This document shows, piece after piece, positions 47,040 through 56,353 of a DNA stretch of 64,000 nt. The stretch spans positions 84,257-148,256 of the forward strand of contig CADAQM010000005.1 of assembly GCA_902790135.1 (NCBI GenBank), written 5' to 3'. Every line of letters starts with the position of its first letter. Position 1 is the stretch's first letter. Source of the stretch: an uncultured Coriobacteriaceae bacterium (GTDB lineage: Bacteria; Actinomycetota; Coriobacteriia; Coriobacteriales; Atopobiaceae). A program made the translations under genes and the position numbers. Below the pieces are notes generated by a model. It made no database searches and had not been told where the DNA came from. It saw nothing but the letters and a program-made list of their open reading frames with translations.

Positions 47040-47693
47040 CTACTCACGACGATCACCCGAGGCGAGGTAGAGCAGGGCATTGACTATGGACGCCGCCACA
47101 TTGGAGCCGCCCTTGCGCCCACGGGCCACGATATGCTCCGTGCCTGCGCGCATGATGAGCTCTTTCGACTCGACCACATTGACGAATCCCACCGGCACCC
47201 CGACGATCAGTGCAGGCGGTTCCATTGTTCCCTCCTCGAGCAGCTCATAGGTCCTGACCAGCGCCGTCGGGGCGTTGCCCACCGCAAGCACCAGGGGACC
47301 CTCGAGCGCTGCCGCGCGCTCCATGCTCACTGCAGAGCGCGTGAGCCCGCGCCGACGGGCCTCGTCGGCCACGTCCGCATCGGCGATAAAGGTGCGTGCG
47401 CTACCCCCAAAGCTGCCGAGCACGCGCTTGTTGATGCCCGCGGCCACCATGGAGGTGTCCGTGACCACAGTCGCCCCCGCACGCAAGGCCTCGATGCCCG
47501 CCTCCACGGCACGGGACGAGAAACAGAGCGTCTTGGCATACTCGAAGTCCGCGGTAGTGTGGATGACCCGCTTGAGCACGAGCTCCTCCTGCGGACTGAG
47601 GTCCGTTGGCCCCAGCTCTAGGCCGATAATCTCAAAGCTGCGCGCCTCGATCTCGGACGGCTTCACGTACGAGAGGCCTTCCAGTCTGCTCAT
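47040..47693 (-). CDS. cbiC: Cobalt-precorrin-8 methylmutase
   Basis: 217 residues. KPSEIEARSFEII near the N-terminus, RVIHTTADFEYAKTLCFS with the catalytic His, VVTDTSMVAAGIN, and ALVRTYELLEEG, ALIVGVPVGFVNVVESKE, GRKGGSNVAASIVNALLYLA are CbiC/CobH motifs. It shifts the methyl group from C11 to C12 to give cobyrinate. Starts four bases inside the cbiP stop. Confidence 0.95.
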   Translation of the reverse strand: MSRLEGLSYVKPSEIEARSFEIIGLELGPTDLSPQEELVLKRVIHTTADFEYAKTLCFSSRAVEAGIEALRAGATVVTDTSMVAAGINKRVLGSFGGSARTFIADADVADEARRRGLTRSAVSMERAAALEGPLVLAVGNAPTALVRTYELLEEGTMEPPALIVGVPVGFVNVVESKELIMRAGTEHIVARGRKGGSNVAASIVNALLYLASGDRRE

Positions 47694-49195
47694 AGTCCCT
47701 CCTCGATGATCCGATAGACGAGCTCCATGTCGAGGCTCCCGCGCACGCCAGCCGCCAGGGCGTCGTACTGCCCCTGCTTGTAGGCTGCCATGTCAAGCGC
47801 GACGGCTGCGGAGGCATCGAGCCCCTTTGCCTCGAGCAATGCCGCAACCAGCGCTTGGTTGACCTCGGGCCTGTCAAAGACCCCGTGCAGGTAGCAGCCG
47901 TAGACGTTGCCCCGTTGGCATCCGTCCGCTCGCCCAGTACCTCCCTGCGCAGAGAGCTCCATCAACGGACTGCCGCCCATGAGCTCGCTTGTGCCCATGT
48001 GAATCTCGTATCCGTCCACAGGCTGCGCCGAAAGACCCGCGAGCATCCCGTCTACCTGCATAAACGCGCCTTCAGAACGCACGGTTCGCTTCTCGGAGCC
48101 AAAGGTGGTGCGCACGGGCAGAAGCCCCATGCCCGCCAGCTCGCCGCCACCTTCGACGCCAGAGGGGTCCAAGATTCGCTCGCCGAGCATCTGATAACCG
48201 CCACAGATGCCCATGACCGGCGTACCGGCATGCGCCAGCTTGAGGATGGCCGCCTCCAGACCACTTGTGCGCAGCCACCGGAGGTCTGCCATTGTGGCCT
48301 TGGTGCCAGGCAGAATGACGAGGTCGGGCCTGCCGAGCTCGCGCACGCTGCCCACGTAGCGTACGCCCACGCCTGGTGCCGCCTCCAACGCGATGAAGTC
48401 GGTGAAGTTGGAAATCTTGGGCAGATGCACCACGGCCACGTCCACCGCTGCCCCACTCTGACGCGCACCTAGGCGCTCGGAGAGGCTGTCCTCGTCGTCG
48501 ATGTCCACGTACAGATAGGGCACCACGCCCGCCACCGGCACACCCATCTTGTCGCGCAGCACGTCCAGCCCCGGTTCGAGAATGGTCACGTCTCCACGGA
48601 ACTTGTTGACCACCGATGCCTTGACCAACGCGCGCTCGTCCTCATCCAGCAGCATCATGGTGCCGATGAGCTGGGCAAACACACCACCGCGATCGATGTC
48701 GCCCACCAGCAGCACCGGAGAGGCAGCCATCTTGGCCATGCCCATGTTTACGATGTCGTCCCTCTTGAGGTTGACCTCGGCCGGGCTGCCCGCCCCTTCG
48801 ATGAGGATGACGTCGTAGTCGGCGGCCAGCTCGCGATATGCGTCCATGATCTGGCCCCTAAGCGTGTGCTTGAAGGAAAAGTAGTCGCGTGCCTGCATGG
48901 TGCCGATGGGCTTGCCGCGCACGATCACCTGGCTGCCCGTGTCGGTGGTCGGCTTGAGCAGGATGGGGTTCATGGCGGAGACGGGCTCGATGCCCGCGGC
49001 CTCTGCCTGCATCACCTGTGCTCTGCCGATTTCCAAACCCTCGGCCGTGATGGCTGAGTTGAGCGCCATGTTCTGCGACTTGAAAGGCGCCACGCGTACG
49101 CCATCCTGCGCCAGCACGCGACAGAGGCCTGCCACCAGCAGGCTCTTGCCCACGCCCGACATCGTGCCCTGCACCATGAGTGCCTTGGCCGCCAT
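47690..49195 (-). CDS. cbiP: Cobyric acid synthase
   Basis: 501 residues from the ATG at 49195. ALMVQGTMSGVGKSLLVAGLCR (P-loop of the AAA-type ATPase), FKSQNMALNSAIT, EGAGSPAEVNLKRDDIVNMGMA, and a type 1 glutamine amidotransferase end with MGICGGYQMLG (Cys) and VYGCYLHGVFDRP (His). It amidates positions b, d, e and g. Its ATG overlaps the cobD-type stop by one base. Confidence 0.96.
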   Translation of the reverse strand: MAAKALMVQGTMSGVGKSLLVAGLCRVLAQDGVRVAPFKSQNMALNSAITAEGLEIGRAQVMQAEAAGIEPVSAMNPILLKPTTDTGSQVIVRGKPIGTMQARDYFSFKHTLRGQIMDAYRELAADYDVILIEGAGSPAEVNLKRDDIVNMGMAKMAASPVLLVGDIDRGGVFAQLIGTMMLLDEDERALVKASVVNKFRGDVTILEPGLDVLRDKMGVPVAGVVPYLYVDIDDEDSLSERLGARQSGAAVDVAVVHLPKISNFTDFIALEAAPGVGVRYVGSVRELGRPDLVILPGTKATMADLRWLRTSGLEAAILKLAHAGTPVMGICGGYQMLGERILDPSGVEGGGELAGMGLLPVRTTFGSEKRTVRSEGAFMQVDGMLAGLSAQPVDGYEIHMGTSELMGGSPLMELSAQGGTGRADGCQRGNVYGCYLHGVFDRPEVNQALVAALLEAKGLDASAAVALDMAAYKQGQYDALAAGVRGSLDMELVYRIIEEGL

Positions 49196-50223
49196 CAGAG
49201 CACCTCCCTGAGCACTGCCACGAGCAGCGCGTTCTGCTCTGGCGTGCGCACCGCCACGCGGTACCAGCCAGGTCCGAGTCCCACAAAGTTGTCGCACGCC
49301 CGCACCATCACCCCTCGTGCGAGAAGTGCCCTGCCCAAGCCCTCAGGTCCAAAAAGGAGCAGGTAGTTGGCATCAGAGGGAACGACGCGCAGGCCAAGGG
49401 TCGTGAGGGCGCCAATCAGCCGCTCGCGCTCGACGCGCACGAGCGCACGGCTCCGCTCCAGATAGCTCCCCTCTCCCGCACAAGCCACGCCGGCAACCTG
49501 CGCCGGTACCGAGACCGCCCACGGTTGCCCCGTCTGACGAAGCTTCTCCGCAAGCGCATCGTCCGCACAGAGCGCATAGCCCAGCCGGAGCCCCGCCAGG
49601 CAGAAAGACTTGGTGAACGCCTTGATGATCACCAGGTGGGGATGGTCTTGGAGCAGGTCGCTGGAGCCAGCCCCCTCGGAAAGGTCGATGAAGCACTCGT
49701 CGAGTGCGACCACCGCCCCAACCTCCGCCGCGCGCGCGAGGCAGGCCTCAAGGGTCGTCCGATTGAGGCACCTGCCGGTCGGATTGTTGGGGTTGGCAAG
49801 AAACACGAGGTCAACGCCCTGCTCGATGGCTAAAGCAGCATCCTCCCCAAGGACAAAGCCGTCTCGCTCGCGCAGAAGGGCGACGCACGCCTCCACCCCC
49901 AGCCGCGCCAGGGCCTGCTCATATCCGCCATAGCAGGGAGCAAACACGAGCGCCCGTTGCGGGTTAACCACCTGGCAGAGGCGCGCGATCGCATCGGTCG
50001 CCCCGGCGCAGGGCACCACCCACGCCTCATCTACCTGCTCAAAGTCAGCCAGTGCCCTCACAAGCTCACGTGCATACGGATCGGGGTAGAACTCGCAGGC
50101 ATCGACCGACGCAAGCAGCGCCTCTCGTGCCGCCTTCGGCATGCCCAAGGGATTCAGGCTTGCGGAAAAGTCAACCACACCCGGATGGGTGTAGATGTCT
50201 CCCCCATGCTCGAAGCGCTTCAC
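49195..50223 (-). CDS. cobD: Threonine-phosphate decarboxylase-like aminotransferase (CobD/CobC type)
   Basis: 342 residues from a GTG at 50223 (GGGAGG upstream). FEHGGDIYTHPGVVDFSASLNPLGMP, YPDPYARELVRALA, NPNNPTGRCLN, IIKAFTKSFCLAGLRLGYAL with the PLP Lys. It makes (R)-1-amino-2-propanol phosphate from threonine phosphate for the aminopropanol arm. The upstream part of the frame to 50553 overlaps cbiB in another frame and is excluded. Confidence 0.94.
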   Translation of the reverse strand: MKRFEHGGDIYTHPGVVDFSASLNPLGMPKAAREALLASVDACEFYPDPYARELVRALADFEQVDEAWVVPCAGATDAIARLCQVVNPQRALVFAPCYGGYEQALARLGVEACVALLRERDGFVLGEDAALAIEQGVDLVFLANPNNPTGRCLNRTTLEACLARAAEVGAVVALDECFIDLSEGAGSSDLLQDHPHLVIIKAFTKSFCLAGLRLGYALCADDALAEKLRQTGQPWAVSVPAQVAGVACAGEGSYLERSRALVRVERERLIGALTTLGLRVVPSDANYLLLFGPEGLGRALLARGVMVRACDNFVGLGPGWYRVAVRTPEQNALLVAVLREVL

Positions 50224-50224
50224 G

Positions 50225-51199
50225 CTACCACCTCCCCAGAGCCTTGCGCACCAGAACGCCCAGGGCAATGCAGAGCAAGAGGGTCGCAATCGAGGTCGCC
50301 GTGAGCAAGCGGTTGGCGCGCACGATGTCCTCGGGCTCGATGGGACGGGCGGCATCTCCGATCGTGGGCTTGTCGTGCAACACCCCAAAGTAGCTGGCAG
50401 GGCCTGCAAGCTGTACGCCGAGCGCACCAGCGCAGGCTGCCTCGGGATGGGCCGAGTTGGGCGACGCATGGCGCAGGCGGTCGCGCAAGAAGACGCGCCA
50501 GGCGCCACGACCGTCCAGGCCCACGAGCGGTGCCACCAGGCACATGAGCGCACCCGTCAGGCGCGCCGGCATCCAATTGAGCACGTCATCGAGCCTTGCC
50601 GCCGCCGTGCCAAAGAAGCGATAGCGGTCGTTCACGTAGCCGACCATCGAGTCCATCGTGTTGACGGCCTTGTAGAGCACCCCGGCAGGCGCACCGCCAA
50701 GAGCCATAAAGAGGAGTGGCGCCACGACCCCATCGGAGGTGTTCTCGGCCACAGTCTCCACGGCCGCTCGCGTCACGCCCGCCTCGTCCAGCGCCGCCGT
50801 GTCGCGCCCCACGATCATCGAGACGGCCGTGCGTGCGGCAGCGAGGCCGTCGTTTTGGAGGGCGTCATAGACGCGTCTGGCCTCGATGCGCAGCTGCATG
50901 GCCGCAATCATCTGATAGCAGACGAAGCTCTCCACCATAAAGGCAAGCCACGGCGAGACGAGTCCCGCGAGCCAAAGCACCAGCGCTGACGTACCACATG
51001 AGAGGCCGACAACCAGAGCAACCAGCACCACTCCCGCTGTGCGCTCGCCCCTGGGCGTGGCGGGAAAGACCGCGCGCAGCATCCGCTCGGCCCAAGCGAT
51101 GAGCCTGCCGATCAGCCGGATGATGTGCGGCATGCTATAGGGGTCGCCAAAGAGGGCATCCAAGGCAAAACCGCAGATGAGGGCAGCCAGATGGATCAT
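50225..51199 (-). CDS. cbiB: Adenosylcobinamide-phosphate synthase
   Basis: 324 residues, membrane protein. FALDALFGDPYSMPHIIRLIGRLIAWAE near the start, VETVAENTSDGVVAPLLFMALGGAPAGVLYKAVNTMDSMVGYVNDRYRFFGTAAARLDDVLNWMPARLTG in the middle is the classic CbiB signature. It joins the aminopropanol arm to adenosylcobyric acid. The ATG is at 51199; a GTG six bases earlier is possible. Confidence 0.95.
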   Translation of the reverse strand: MIHLAALICGFALDALFGDPYSMPHIIRLIGRLIAWAERMLRAVFPATPRGERTAGVVLVALVVGLSCGTSALVLWLAGLVSPWLAFMVESFVCYQMIAAMQLRIEARRVYDALQNDGLAAARTAVSMIVGRDTAALDEAGVTRAAVETVAENTSDGVVAPLLFMALGGAPAGVLYKAVNTMDSMVGYVNDRYRFFGTAAARLDDVLNWMPARLTGALMCLVAPLVGLDGRGAWRVFLRDRLRHASPNSAHPEAACAGALGVQLAGPASYFGVLHDKPTIGDAARPIEPEDIVRANRLLTATSIATLLLCIALGVLVRKALGRW

Positions 51200-52581
51200 G
51201 GGCACCCCGCCTTACCAGCTGATGCATAAGATGCGCAGGCAACCACGAAGCGCCTTGTCGCCTCGGGACATGCCGCAAGGTAGAGGTGCGGATAGCCCGC
51301 ATAGAGCGTCGGACTTGCCACCACACAGTCCCAGCCACGCGAGCTCTGTGGCTTCTGGGCATAGAAGGCGTCGCCTGGCTGTTCGCTGTCCCAGTAGTGG
51401 AACTCGTGGGCTGGCAGGCACTCGCCGGCGTTTGCAAGCAGGCTGTCCCGCCGAGCGGTCAGGGTCACGTAGCCAAATCGCCCTAGTCTGCCGAGACCAA
51501 AGCTCGCGCCAGACACGGCGCCTACCATGGGCCACGACACTCCATCTGCATCCTCGAGCGCCTCGTGCAGGTACATGAAGCCCCCGCACTCCGCCACGGT
51601 GGGCATGCCCGCCGCAATAGCCTCCCGTATTTCCTCTCGCAGGCTCTCGTTGGCCGAGAGACGTGCCGCATGCAGCTCGGGGTAGCCACCGCCCAAGTAG
51701 AGGCCGCTGGTGCCTTCGGGCAGGTGTCGGTCCTCCAGGGGCGAGAAGCGTACCAGCCGTGCGCCAAACCTCTCGAGCAAGGCAAGAGCATCCTCGTAAT
51801 AGAAGTTGAAGGCCTCGTCGAAGGCCACAGCGATCGTGGTGGCATCCGAGCGGCGTTCAGGCAACTCGCGCGGCTGATAGACCAGATCGGGAGCCTCGTG
51901 CGCAAGCGCGAGCAGGCCGTCCACGTCGACGGTTTGCTCGAGCGAGTCGGCAATCAGGTCAACCCGCTGGCTGAGGTCGGCCACCTCTCCCGCTGCAACC
52001 AATCCCAGGTGGCGGCTCTTAAGACCCGCACCCGCGAGCTCGGGCACATGGCCCAGAACCCGCACGCCTGTCTCCCGCTCCGCCAGCGCCTTCATCGTGG
52101 GGTAGTAGCCCTTTGACACGCGGCTCAGGATGACCCCCGCCACGTGCGAGGGCTCGCGGAAGTGCTTGAAGCCTGCCACCTCGGCGGCTACCGAAAGGGC
52201 TCGGCCTCGCCCGTCCACCACGAGCACGGCAGGCGTCTGGGTCGCACGCGCCAGGTCGTATGCCGACGCGTCATGACCCTGTGCGATACCGTCGTAGTAG
52301 CCCATGGCGCCCTCGATGACCGTGAGGTCAGCGGAGCGCGCACCTTCGGCAATCAACCCGCACACCAGATTCTCCCCCGCAAAGAAGAGATCAAGGTTGC
52401 GCGACGGCACGCCCAGCACGCGCGTGTGCATCATCGGGTCAAGGTAGTCGGGACCACACTTGGCAGCCTGCACCTTCAGACCGCGACGGTCGAGCAGTCG
52501 CAGCAGCCCACAGGTGAGCGTGGTCTTTCCCACCCCACTTGCGGTGCCGGCAATCAGTATGCGCGGAGCCGCTACCTGCAT
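51196..52581 (-). CDS. cbiA: Cobyrinate a,c-diamide synthase
   Basis: 461 residues from the ATG at 52581 (GAGGGGCAGG upstream). ILIAGTASGVGKTTLTCGLLRLL (P-loop), CGPDYLDPMMHTRVLG, IEGAMGYYDGI, then a glutaminase part with TVAECGGFMYLHEAL (Cys) and EFHYWDSE (His). It amidates the a and c acetate chains using glutamine or ammonia. Overlaps cbiB by four bases. Confidence 0.95.
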   Translation of the reverse strand: MQVAAPRILIAGTASGVGKTTLTCGLLRLLDRRGLKVQAAKCGPDYLDPMMHTRVLGVPSRNLDLFFAGENLVCGLIAEGARSADLTVIEGAMGYYDGIAQGHDASAYDLARATQTPAVLVVDGRGRALSVAAEVAGFKHFREPSHVAGVILSRVSKGYYPTMKALAERETGVRVLGHVPELAGAGLKSRHLGLVAAGEVADLSQRVDLIADSLEQTVDVDGLLALAHEAPDLVYQPRELPERRSDATTIAVAFDEAFNFYYEDALALLERFGARLVRFSPLEDRHLPEGTSGLYLGGGYPELHAARLSANESLREEIREAIAAGMPTVAECGGFMYLHEALEDADGVSWPMVGAVSGASFGLGRLGRFGYVTLTARRDSLLANAGECLPAHEFHYWDSEQPGDAFYAQKPQSSRGWDCVVASPTLYAGYPHLYLAACPEATRRFVVACASYASAGKAGCP

Positions 52582-53804
52582 TCCTGCCCCTCTTCCGTCG
52601 TAGGGCCACACGCCGTGACGAGATACACGGGATTGGCCGCTTGCATCAGGTGGTAGCGCCCCGCCTCGCGCGCCTTGGCAACACTCAGCTGGACGATGTC
52701 GACATCGTGCAGGGAGAGCGAGCGCACGCACGCGAGCGCGTCGGAGACAGTCTCTAGCGTGACGGCTGCAATGCAGATGCGCACAGCCGGATTTGCCGTG
52801 AGGGCCGCGGATACGATCTCGGCAAGCGCACCTGAGGACCCGCCCGCGAAGACGCGATCGGGTGCGGGCAGCCCTGTGAGCGCATCGGGCGCCTCACCTG
52901 CGACGATATGCAGATTGGTGAGTCCATGCTCCTGTCGGTTGGCCTCGATGAGCGCGCAGGCCTGCTCGGTGCGCTCGACGGCAAACACCTGCCCGGCACA
53001 GGCAGCGCGCGCCAGTTCGACGCTCACCGACCCAGTGCCCGCGCCCACATCCCACACCGTGTCGTCAGGGCGCACGCGCAGCTTGCACACGGCCAGCTCG
53101 CGCACCTCCTCCTTGGTCATCGGGACCTCACCGCGGACAATGGCATCGTCACGCAGGTGCGGCGCTCGCACGCCGGGAATGATGGGCGCGTCGTTGAGCA
53201 CGAGCATCACGGCTAGGCTCTCAAACGGCCGCCCAGCAAGCTCAAAGGCCGTACCAGCGGTGATGTGCTCATCGGGATACGACAGGCGCTCCCCCACCCA
53301 CACGCTCACATCACCCAGCCCTCGTTCCACGAGCAGTGCACAGAGCTCGCCGGCGCGCACGGACCCACCCGTGAGCACAAAGGTCTTGGCGTGCGTCTGC
53401 ACGGCACCAGCCAGGTTGTGCGCGCGGCCGTGGGCTGACACCACATAGGTGTCCTGCCAGGTGCAACGCAGGCGGGAGCAGAGGTACGCGAGCGACGAGA
53501 TGCCAGGTATGACCTCCACGTCCCATCCCTCGAGCAGCGGATAGAGGCTCGTTGCCCCACTGTAGAAGCCGACGTCTCCACTCATGACCACACTTGCGAC
53601 GGCCTCCGGCGCCTCGCGCAGCTCCTCAACGATGCGCGCACTGGCGACAAGCGCGACCATGCGTGCATCACGCTCACCAAGCGCCTCGAGCAGGCGTGAC
53701 GACCCGATGATCAAATCGCTCCGGTCAAGCGCCGAGCGCGCAGCCACCGTGAGCGTGTCCGGGTTGCCCATGCCCATGCCAATGACGTAGACCTTAGAGA
53801 CCAT
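52572..53804 (-). CDS. cbiET: Fused cobalt-precorrin-7 methyltransferase / decarboxylating methyltransferase
   Basis: 410 residues from the ATG at 53804. Residues ~1-205 are CbiE, a tetrapyrrole methyltransferase (VYVIGMGMGNPDTLTVAAR, VMSGDVGFYSGATSLYPLL, VEVIPGISSLAYLCSRL). Residues ~215-410 are CbiT, a class I methyltransferase (WDVGAGTGSVSVELARAA, VFAVERTEQACALIEANRQ). Together they methylate C5 and C15 and decarboxylate ring C's acetate. This equals CobL architecture. Overlaps cbiA by ten bases. Confidence 0.94.
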   Translation of the reverse strand: MVSKVYVIGMGMGNPDTLTVAARSALDRSDLIIGSSRLLEALGERDARMVALVASARIVEELREAPEAVASVVMSGDVGFYSGATSLYPLLEGWDVEVIPGISSLAYLCSRLRCTWQDTYVVSAHGRAHNLAGAVQTHAKTFVLTGGSVRAGELCALLVERGLGDVSVWVGERLSYPDEHITAGTAFELAGRPFESLAVMLVLNDAPIIPGVRAPHLRDDAIVRGEVPMTKEEVRELAVCKLRVRPDDTVWDVGAGTGSVSVELARAACAGQVFAVERTEQACALIEANRQEHGLTNLHIVAGEAPDALTGLPAPDRVFAGGSSGALAEIVSAALTANPAVRICIAAVTLETVSDALACVRSLSLHDVDIVQLSVAKAREAGRYHLMQAANPVYLVTACGPTTEEGQECR

Positions 53805-54558
53805 AGCGATCCTCCAGGAGTTGCTGTGCCTCGGACAAGAGCAGCCCCGGCTCATCCTCTGGCCGCTCGATGACCACCAAGTCGATACCGCGCGCCTGCG
53901 CTGCCCGCACTTTCTCGTCAAACCCACCCGCGGGACCTGACTCCTTGGTCACCAGATGGGCGATGTCCAGCTCGTCGATCAGCGCACGGTTCATCTGCTC
54001 GGAGAAGGGTCCCTGCATGGCAATCACGTGACTCGTGGGAATGCCCAGCTCGTACGTGCGCTCGAGCGAGGAGACCACTGGCAGCACGCGCACGTAGAGG
54101 CGCTCGGCAAAGTCGGGGATGAGCTCGGTGAAGGTGGCGAGGTCCTTGCTGCCCGTGGTGAGCAGGATGTTGCCCTCGGTGCCCGCAAGCAGCTGCGCGG
54201 CCTCACGGGCATCGCTAGCGCCCGTCCACGAAACATCACCGCCAGGCACCCCCTCGCGGATCACGCGCACCACATCCACCCCGTGACGCTTGCCCAGGGC
54301 GGCCACACTTTGGGAGATGTGCCGCGCGTAGGGATGCGTCGCGTCCACGATGCAGGCAAAGTCGTGCTCTGCCATCAGCCGGTCCTTCTGCTCGTCGGTG
54401 AGCGGACCCTCGAGGGCCTGCACACGCGGCCCCTGCGCAATCAGGCTTGCGCCATAGGCAGTCGCGGTACATGCCACAATGTCGCAGCTGCCGCGCATTG
54501 CCAGCCACTCGACCAGCCGCCGTCCCTCGGAGGTGCCTCCAAACACGAGCACGTCCAT
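53794..54558 (-). CDS. cbiJ: Cobalt-precorrin-6A reductase
   Basis: 254 residues from the ATG at 54558. VLVFGGTSEGRRLVEWLA, CIVDATHPYARHISQSV, ILLTTGSKDLATF, YVRVLPVVSSLERTYELGIP, VIAMQGPFSEQMNRALI and VTKESGPAGGFDEKVRAAQARGIDLVVIERP are the CbiJ/CobK signature. It reduces precorrin-6A with NAD(P)H. The stop is ten bases inside cbiET. Confidence 0.95.
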   Translation of the reverse strand: MDVLVFGGTSEGRRLVEWLAMRGSCDIVACTATAYGASLIAQGPRVQALEGPLTDEQKDRLMAEHDFACIVDATHPYARHISQSVAALGKRHGVDVVRVIREGVPGGDVSWTGASDAREAAQLLAGTEGNILLTTGSKDLATFTELIPDFAERLYVRVLPVVSSLERTYELGIPTSHVIAMQGPFSEQMNRALIDELDIAHLVTKESGPAGGFDEKVRAAQARGIDLVVIERPEDEPGLLLSEAQQLLEDRYGL

Positions 54559-54559
54559 C

Positions 54560-56353
54560 CTAGGCACCTCCCTCGCCGTAGCCACGAGGGGTCACCATGC
54601 GCCCATCGATTGCCCGCGTCTTCGAGTTACCCACAAACACGCAGGTAAACATGTCCACCTGAGCGTCGCGCAGCTCGCCGAGCGTGAGGATGCAATGCTC
54701 CTCGCCGCTGCGACCGATGTTACGGACATAACCGCAGACGGTCTCGGGCGAGCGATGGGAAAGCAGGATGTCGCAGGCGCGCCGCAGGTGGTCGGGACGG
54801 TGCTTGGAGGCGGGGTTGTAGAGGCTGATGCAGAAGTCCGCCTGTGCTGCTGCAACGAGCCTCCTCTCAATCAGCTCCCAGGGCGTCATGAGATCAGAGA
54901 GCGATATGGTGCACCAGTCGTGCATGAGCGGTGCGCCCAGCACGGCCGCACCGCCGTTGGCCGCCGACACGCCAGGAATGACCGCCACATCGACGCCTTC
55001 GTACTCCTCCGCCAGCTCCAGTAGCAAGCCCGCCATGCCATAGATGCCCGGATCGCCCGAGCAGACCATAGCCACGCGCCTGCCCTCCTGCGCGCGCTCG
55101 AGCGCCAGCCGGCAGCGCTCTGCCTCCTTGCGCATGGGCGTCGCCAGTAGCTCCTTATGGGGATAGTCATTTCGAATCAGGTTGATGTAGGTGGTGTAGC
55201 CGACGATGAGGTCGGCCGCATCCAGGGCCCCACGCGCGCGCAGGGTCATGTCGTCCGCGCCTCCCGGACCGAGGCCCACGCAGGTCAACGTCCCAGGCCC
55301 AGATCCGAGCGAGCCTGGCAGAGCAAGGTGCGGCTCGGACGCAGCCAGGGCCACCGTCACGCCATTGACACTCCGCTTGGACAGAAGCAGCGACTGGCCA
55401 CCAGCGCATGCGGCACGCTCGCAGACGTTGTCCACGCCAACCGTATGCAGCACGAACTCTGACGAGGAGAAATCGCCAGACACCGCCTGGAGCTGGTCCG
55501 CGCTGTAGAGCTGCAGCTCGCAGCCACACTGGTGAGCAAATGCGCGCAGACCTTGCTCGTCGGCCTTCACGTCTATCGAGGCGATGGCGGAGAGCGCAAC
55601 GGGTGCCACCCGTGCCTCGTCCAGGCAACGCCGCACGAGCGCCGCGATCTTCTCTGAGGGCGTGCCGCGCTTGCAGCCAATGCCTGCCACCACCGTATGC
55701 GGCACCAGGTGCAGCGTGGTCGCGAAGGGCTCCTCCGAATCGTCGTAGGAGATGCATATGCCCAGTTCAAGCCCCTCGGCATCCGCACCCGCCACCAAGC
55801 CTGCGGGGAGCGGGCCCGCAAGGGGAAAGGCGCTCGCCATGCCCACCTGCTCGCCCTCGAGCAGCGCCGCCGAGACGAGCTTGGCCGCCTCGCGCTCCAC
55901 GATGACCAAGCCACGCTCGCGTGCCCACTCGTCCACCGCAAAGACATGGTTGACGTCGGTTGCGGTCGAGACGGCAGCCTGACCGCCACAGATGTCCGCG
56001 ACCCGGCGCGCAAGCTGGTTGGCGCCACCCACGTGCCCCGAGAGCAGGGGCACCACGATACGCCCCGCCTCGTCCACGCAAACCACCGCAGGGTCGCTTA
56101 TCTTATCCGCGACATGCGGTGCGATTGCGCGCACGGCGATTCCGGTGGCCGAGACGAACAGCAACGCCTCAGCCTGCGCAAATGCACGCGCAGCCCAGCT
56201 GCCAAGATCGTCCAGGACGCAGACGTCATCGCCATCGGCAAGCCGCTCGGGAGCCGACAGCTCCACAAGGCAGCCGTCCTCCACAAGCGCGCACGCGATG
56301 TGCCGCATGAGGCAGAGGCCCCTGCGCGTGAATGCGACCGCAGCCACCCTCAT
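54560..56353 (-). CDS. cbiGH: Fused cobalt-precorrin-5A hydrolase / precorrin-3B C17-methyltransferase
   Basis: 597 residues. CbiG occupies ~1-345: LLFVSATGIAVRAIAPHVADK, VPLLSGHVGGANQLARRVADI and a C-terminal GIGCKRGTPSEKI domain. CbiH occupies ~357-597: TCVGLGPGGADDMTLRARGAL, VCSGDPGIYGMAGLLLEL, VIPGVSAANGGAAVLGAPL, YNPASKHRPDHLRRACDILL, GRSGEEHCILTL. The fusion couples ring contraction (CbiH) and removal of the two-carbon fragment (CbiG). One base lies between its stop and the cbiJ start. Confidence 0.93.
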   Translation of the reverse strand: MRVAAVAFTRRGLCLMRHIACALVEDGCLVELSAPERLADGDDVCVLDDLGSWAARAFAQAEALLFVSATGIAVRAIAPHVADKISDPAVVCVDEAGRIVVPLLSGHVGGANQLARRVADICGGQAAVSTATDVNHVFAVDEWARERGLVIVEREAAKLVSAALLEGEQVGMASAFPLAGPLPAGLVAGADAEGLELGICISYDDSEEPFATTLHLVPHTVVAGIGCKRGTPSEKIAALVRRCLDEARVAPVALSAIASIDVKADEQGLRAFAHQCGCELQLYSADQLQAVSGDFSSSEFVLHTVGVDNVCERAACAGGQSLLLSKRSVNGVTVALAASEPHLALPGSLGSGPGTLTCVGLGPGGADDMTLRARGALDAADLIVGYTTYINLIRNDYPHKELLATPMRKEAERCRLALERAQEGRRVAMVCSGDPGIYGMAGLLLELAEEYEGVDVAVIPGVSAANGGAAVLGAPLMHDWCTISLSDLMTPWELIERRLVAAAQADFCISLYNPASKHRPDHLRRACDILLSHRSPETVCGYVRNIGRSGEEHCILTLGELRDAQVDMFTCVFVGNSKTRAIDGRMVTPRGYGEGGA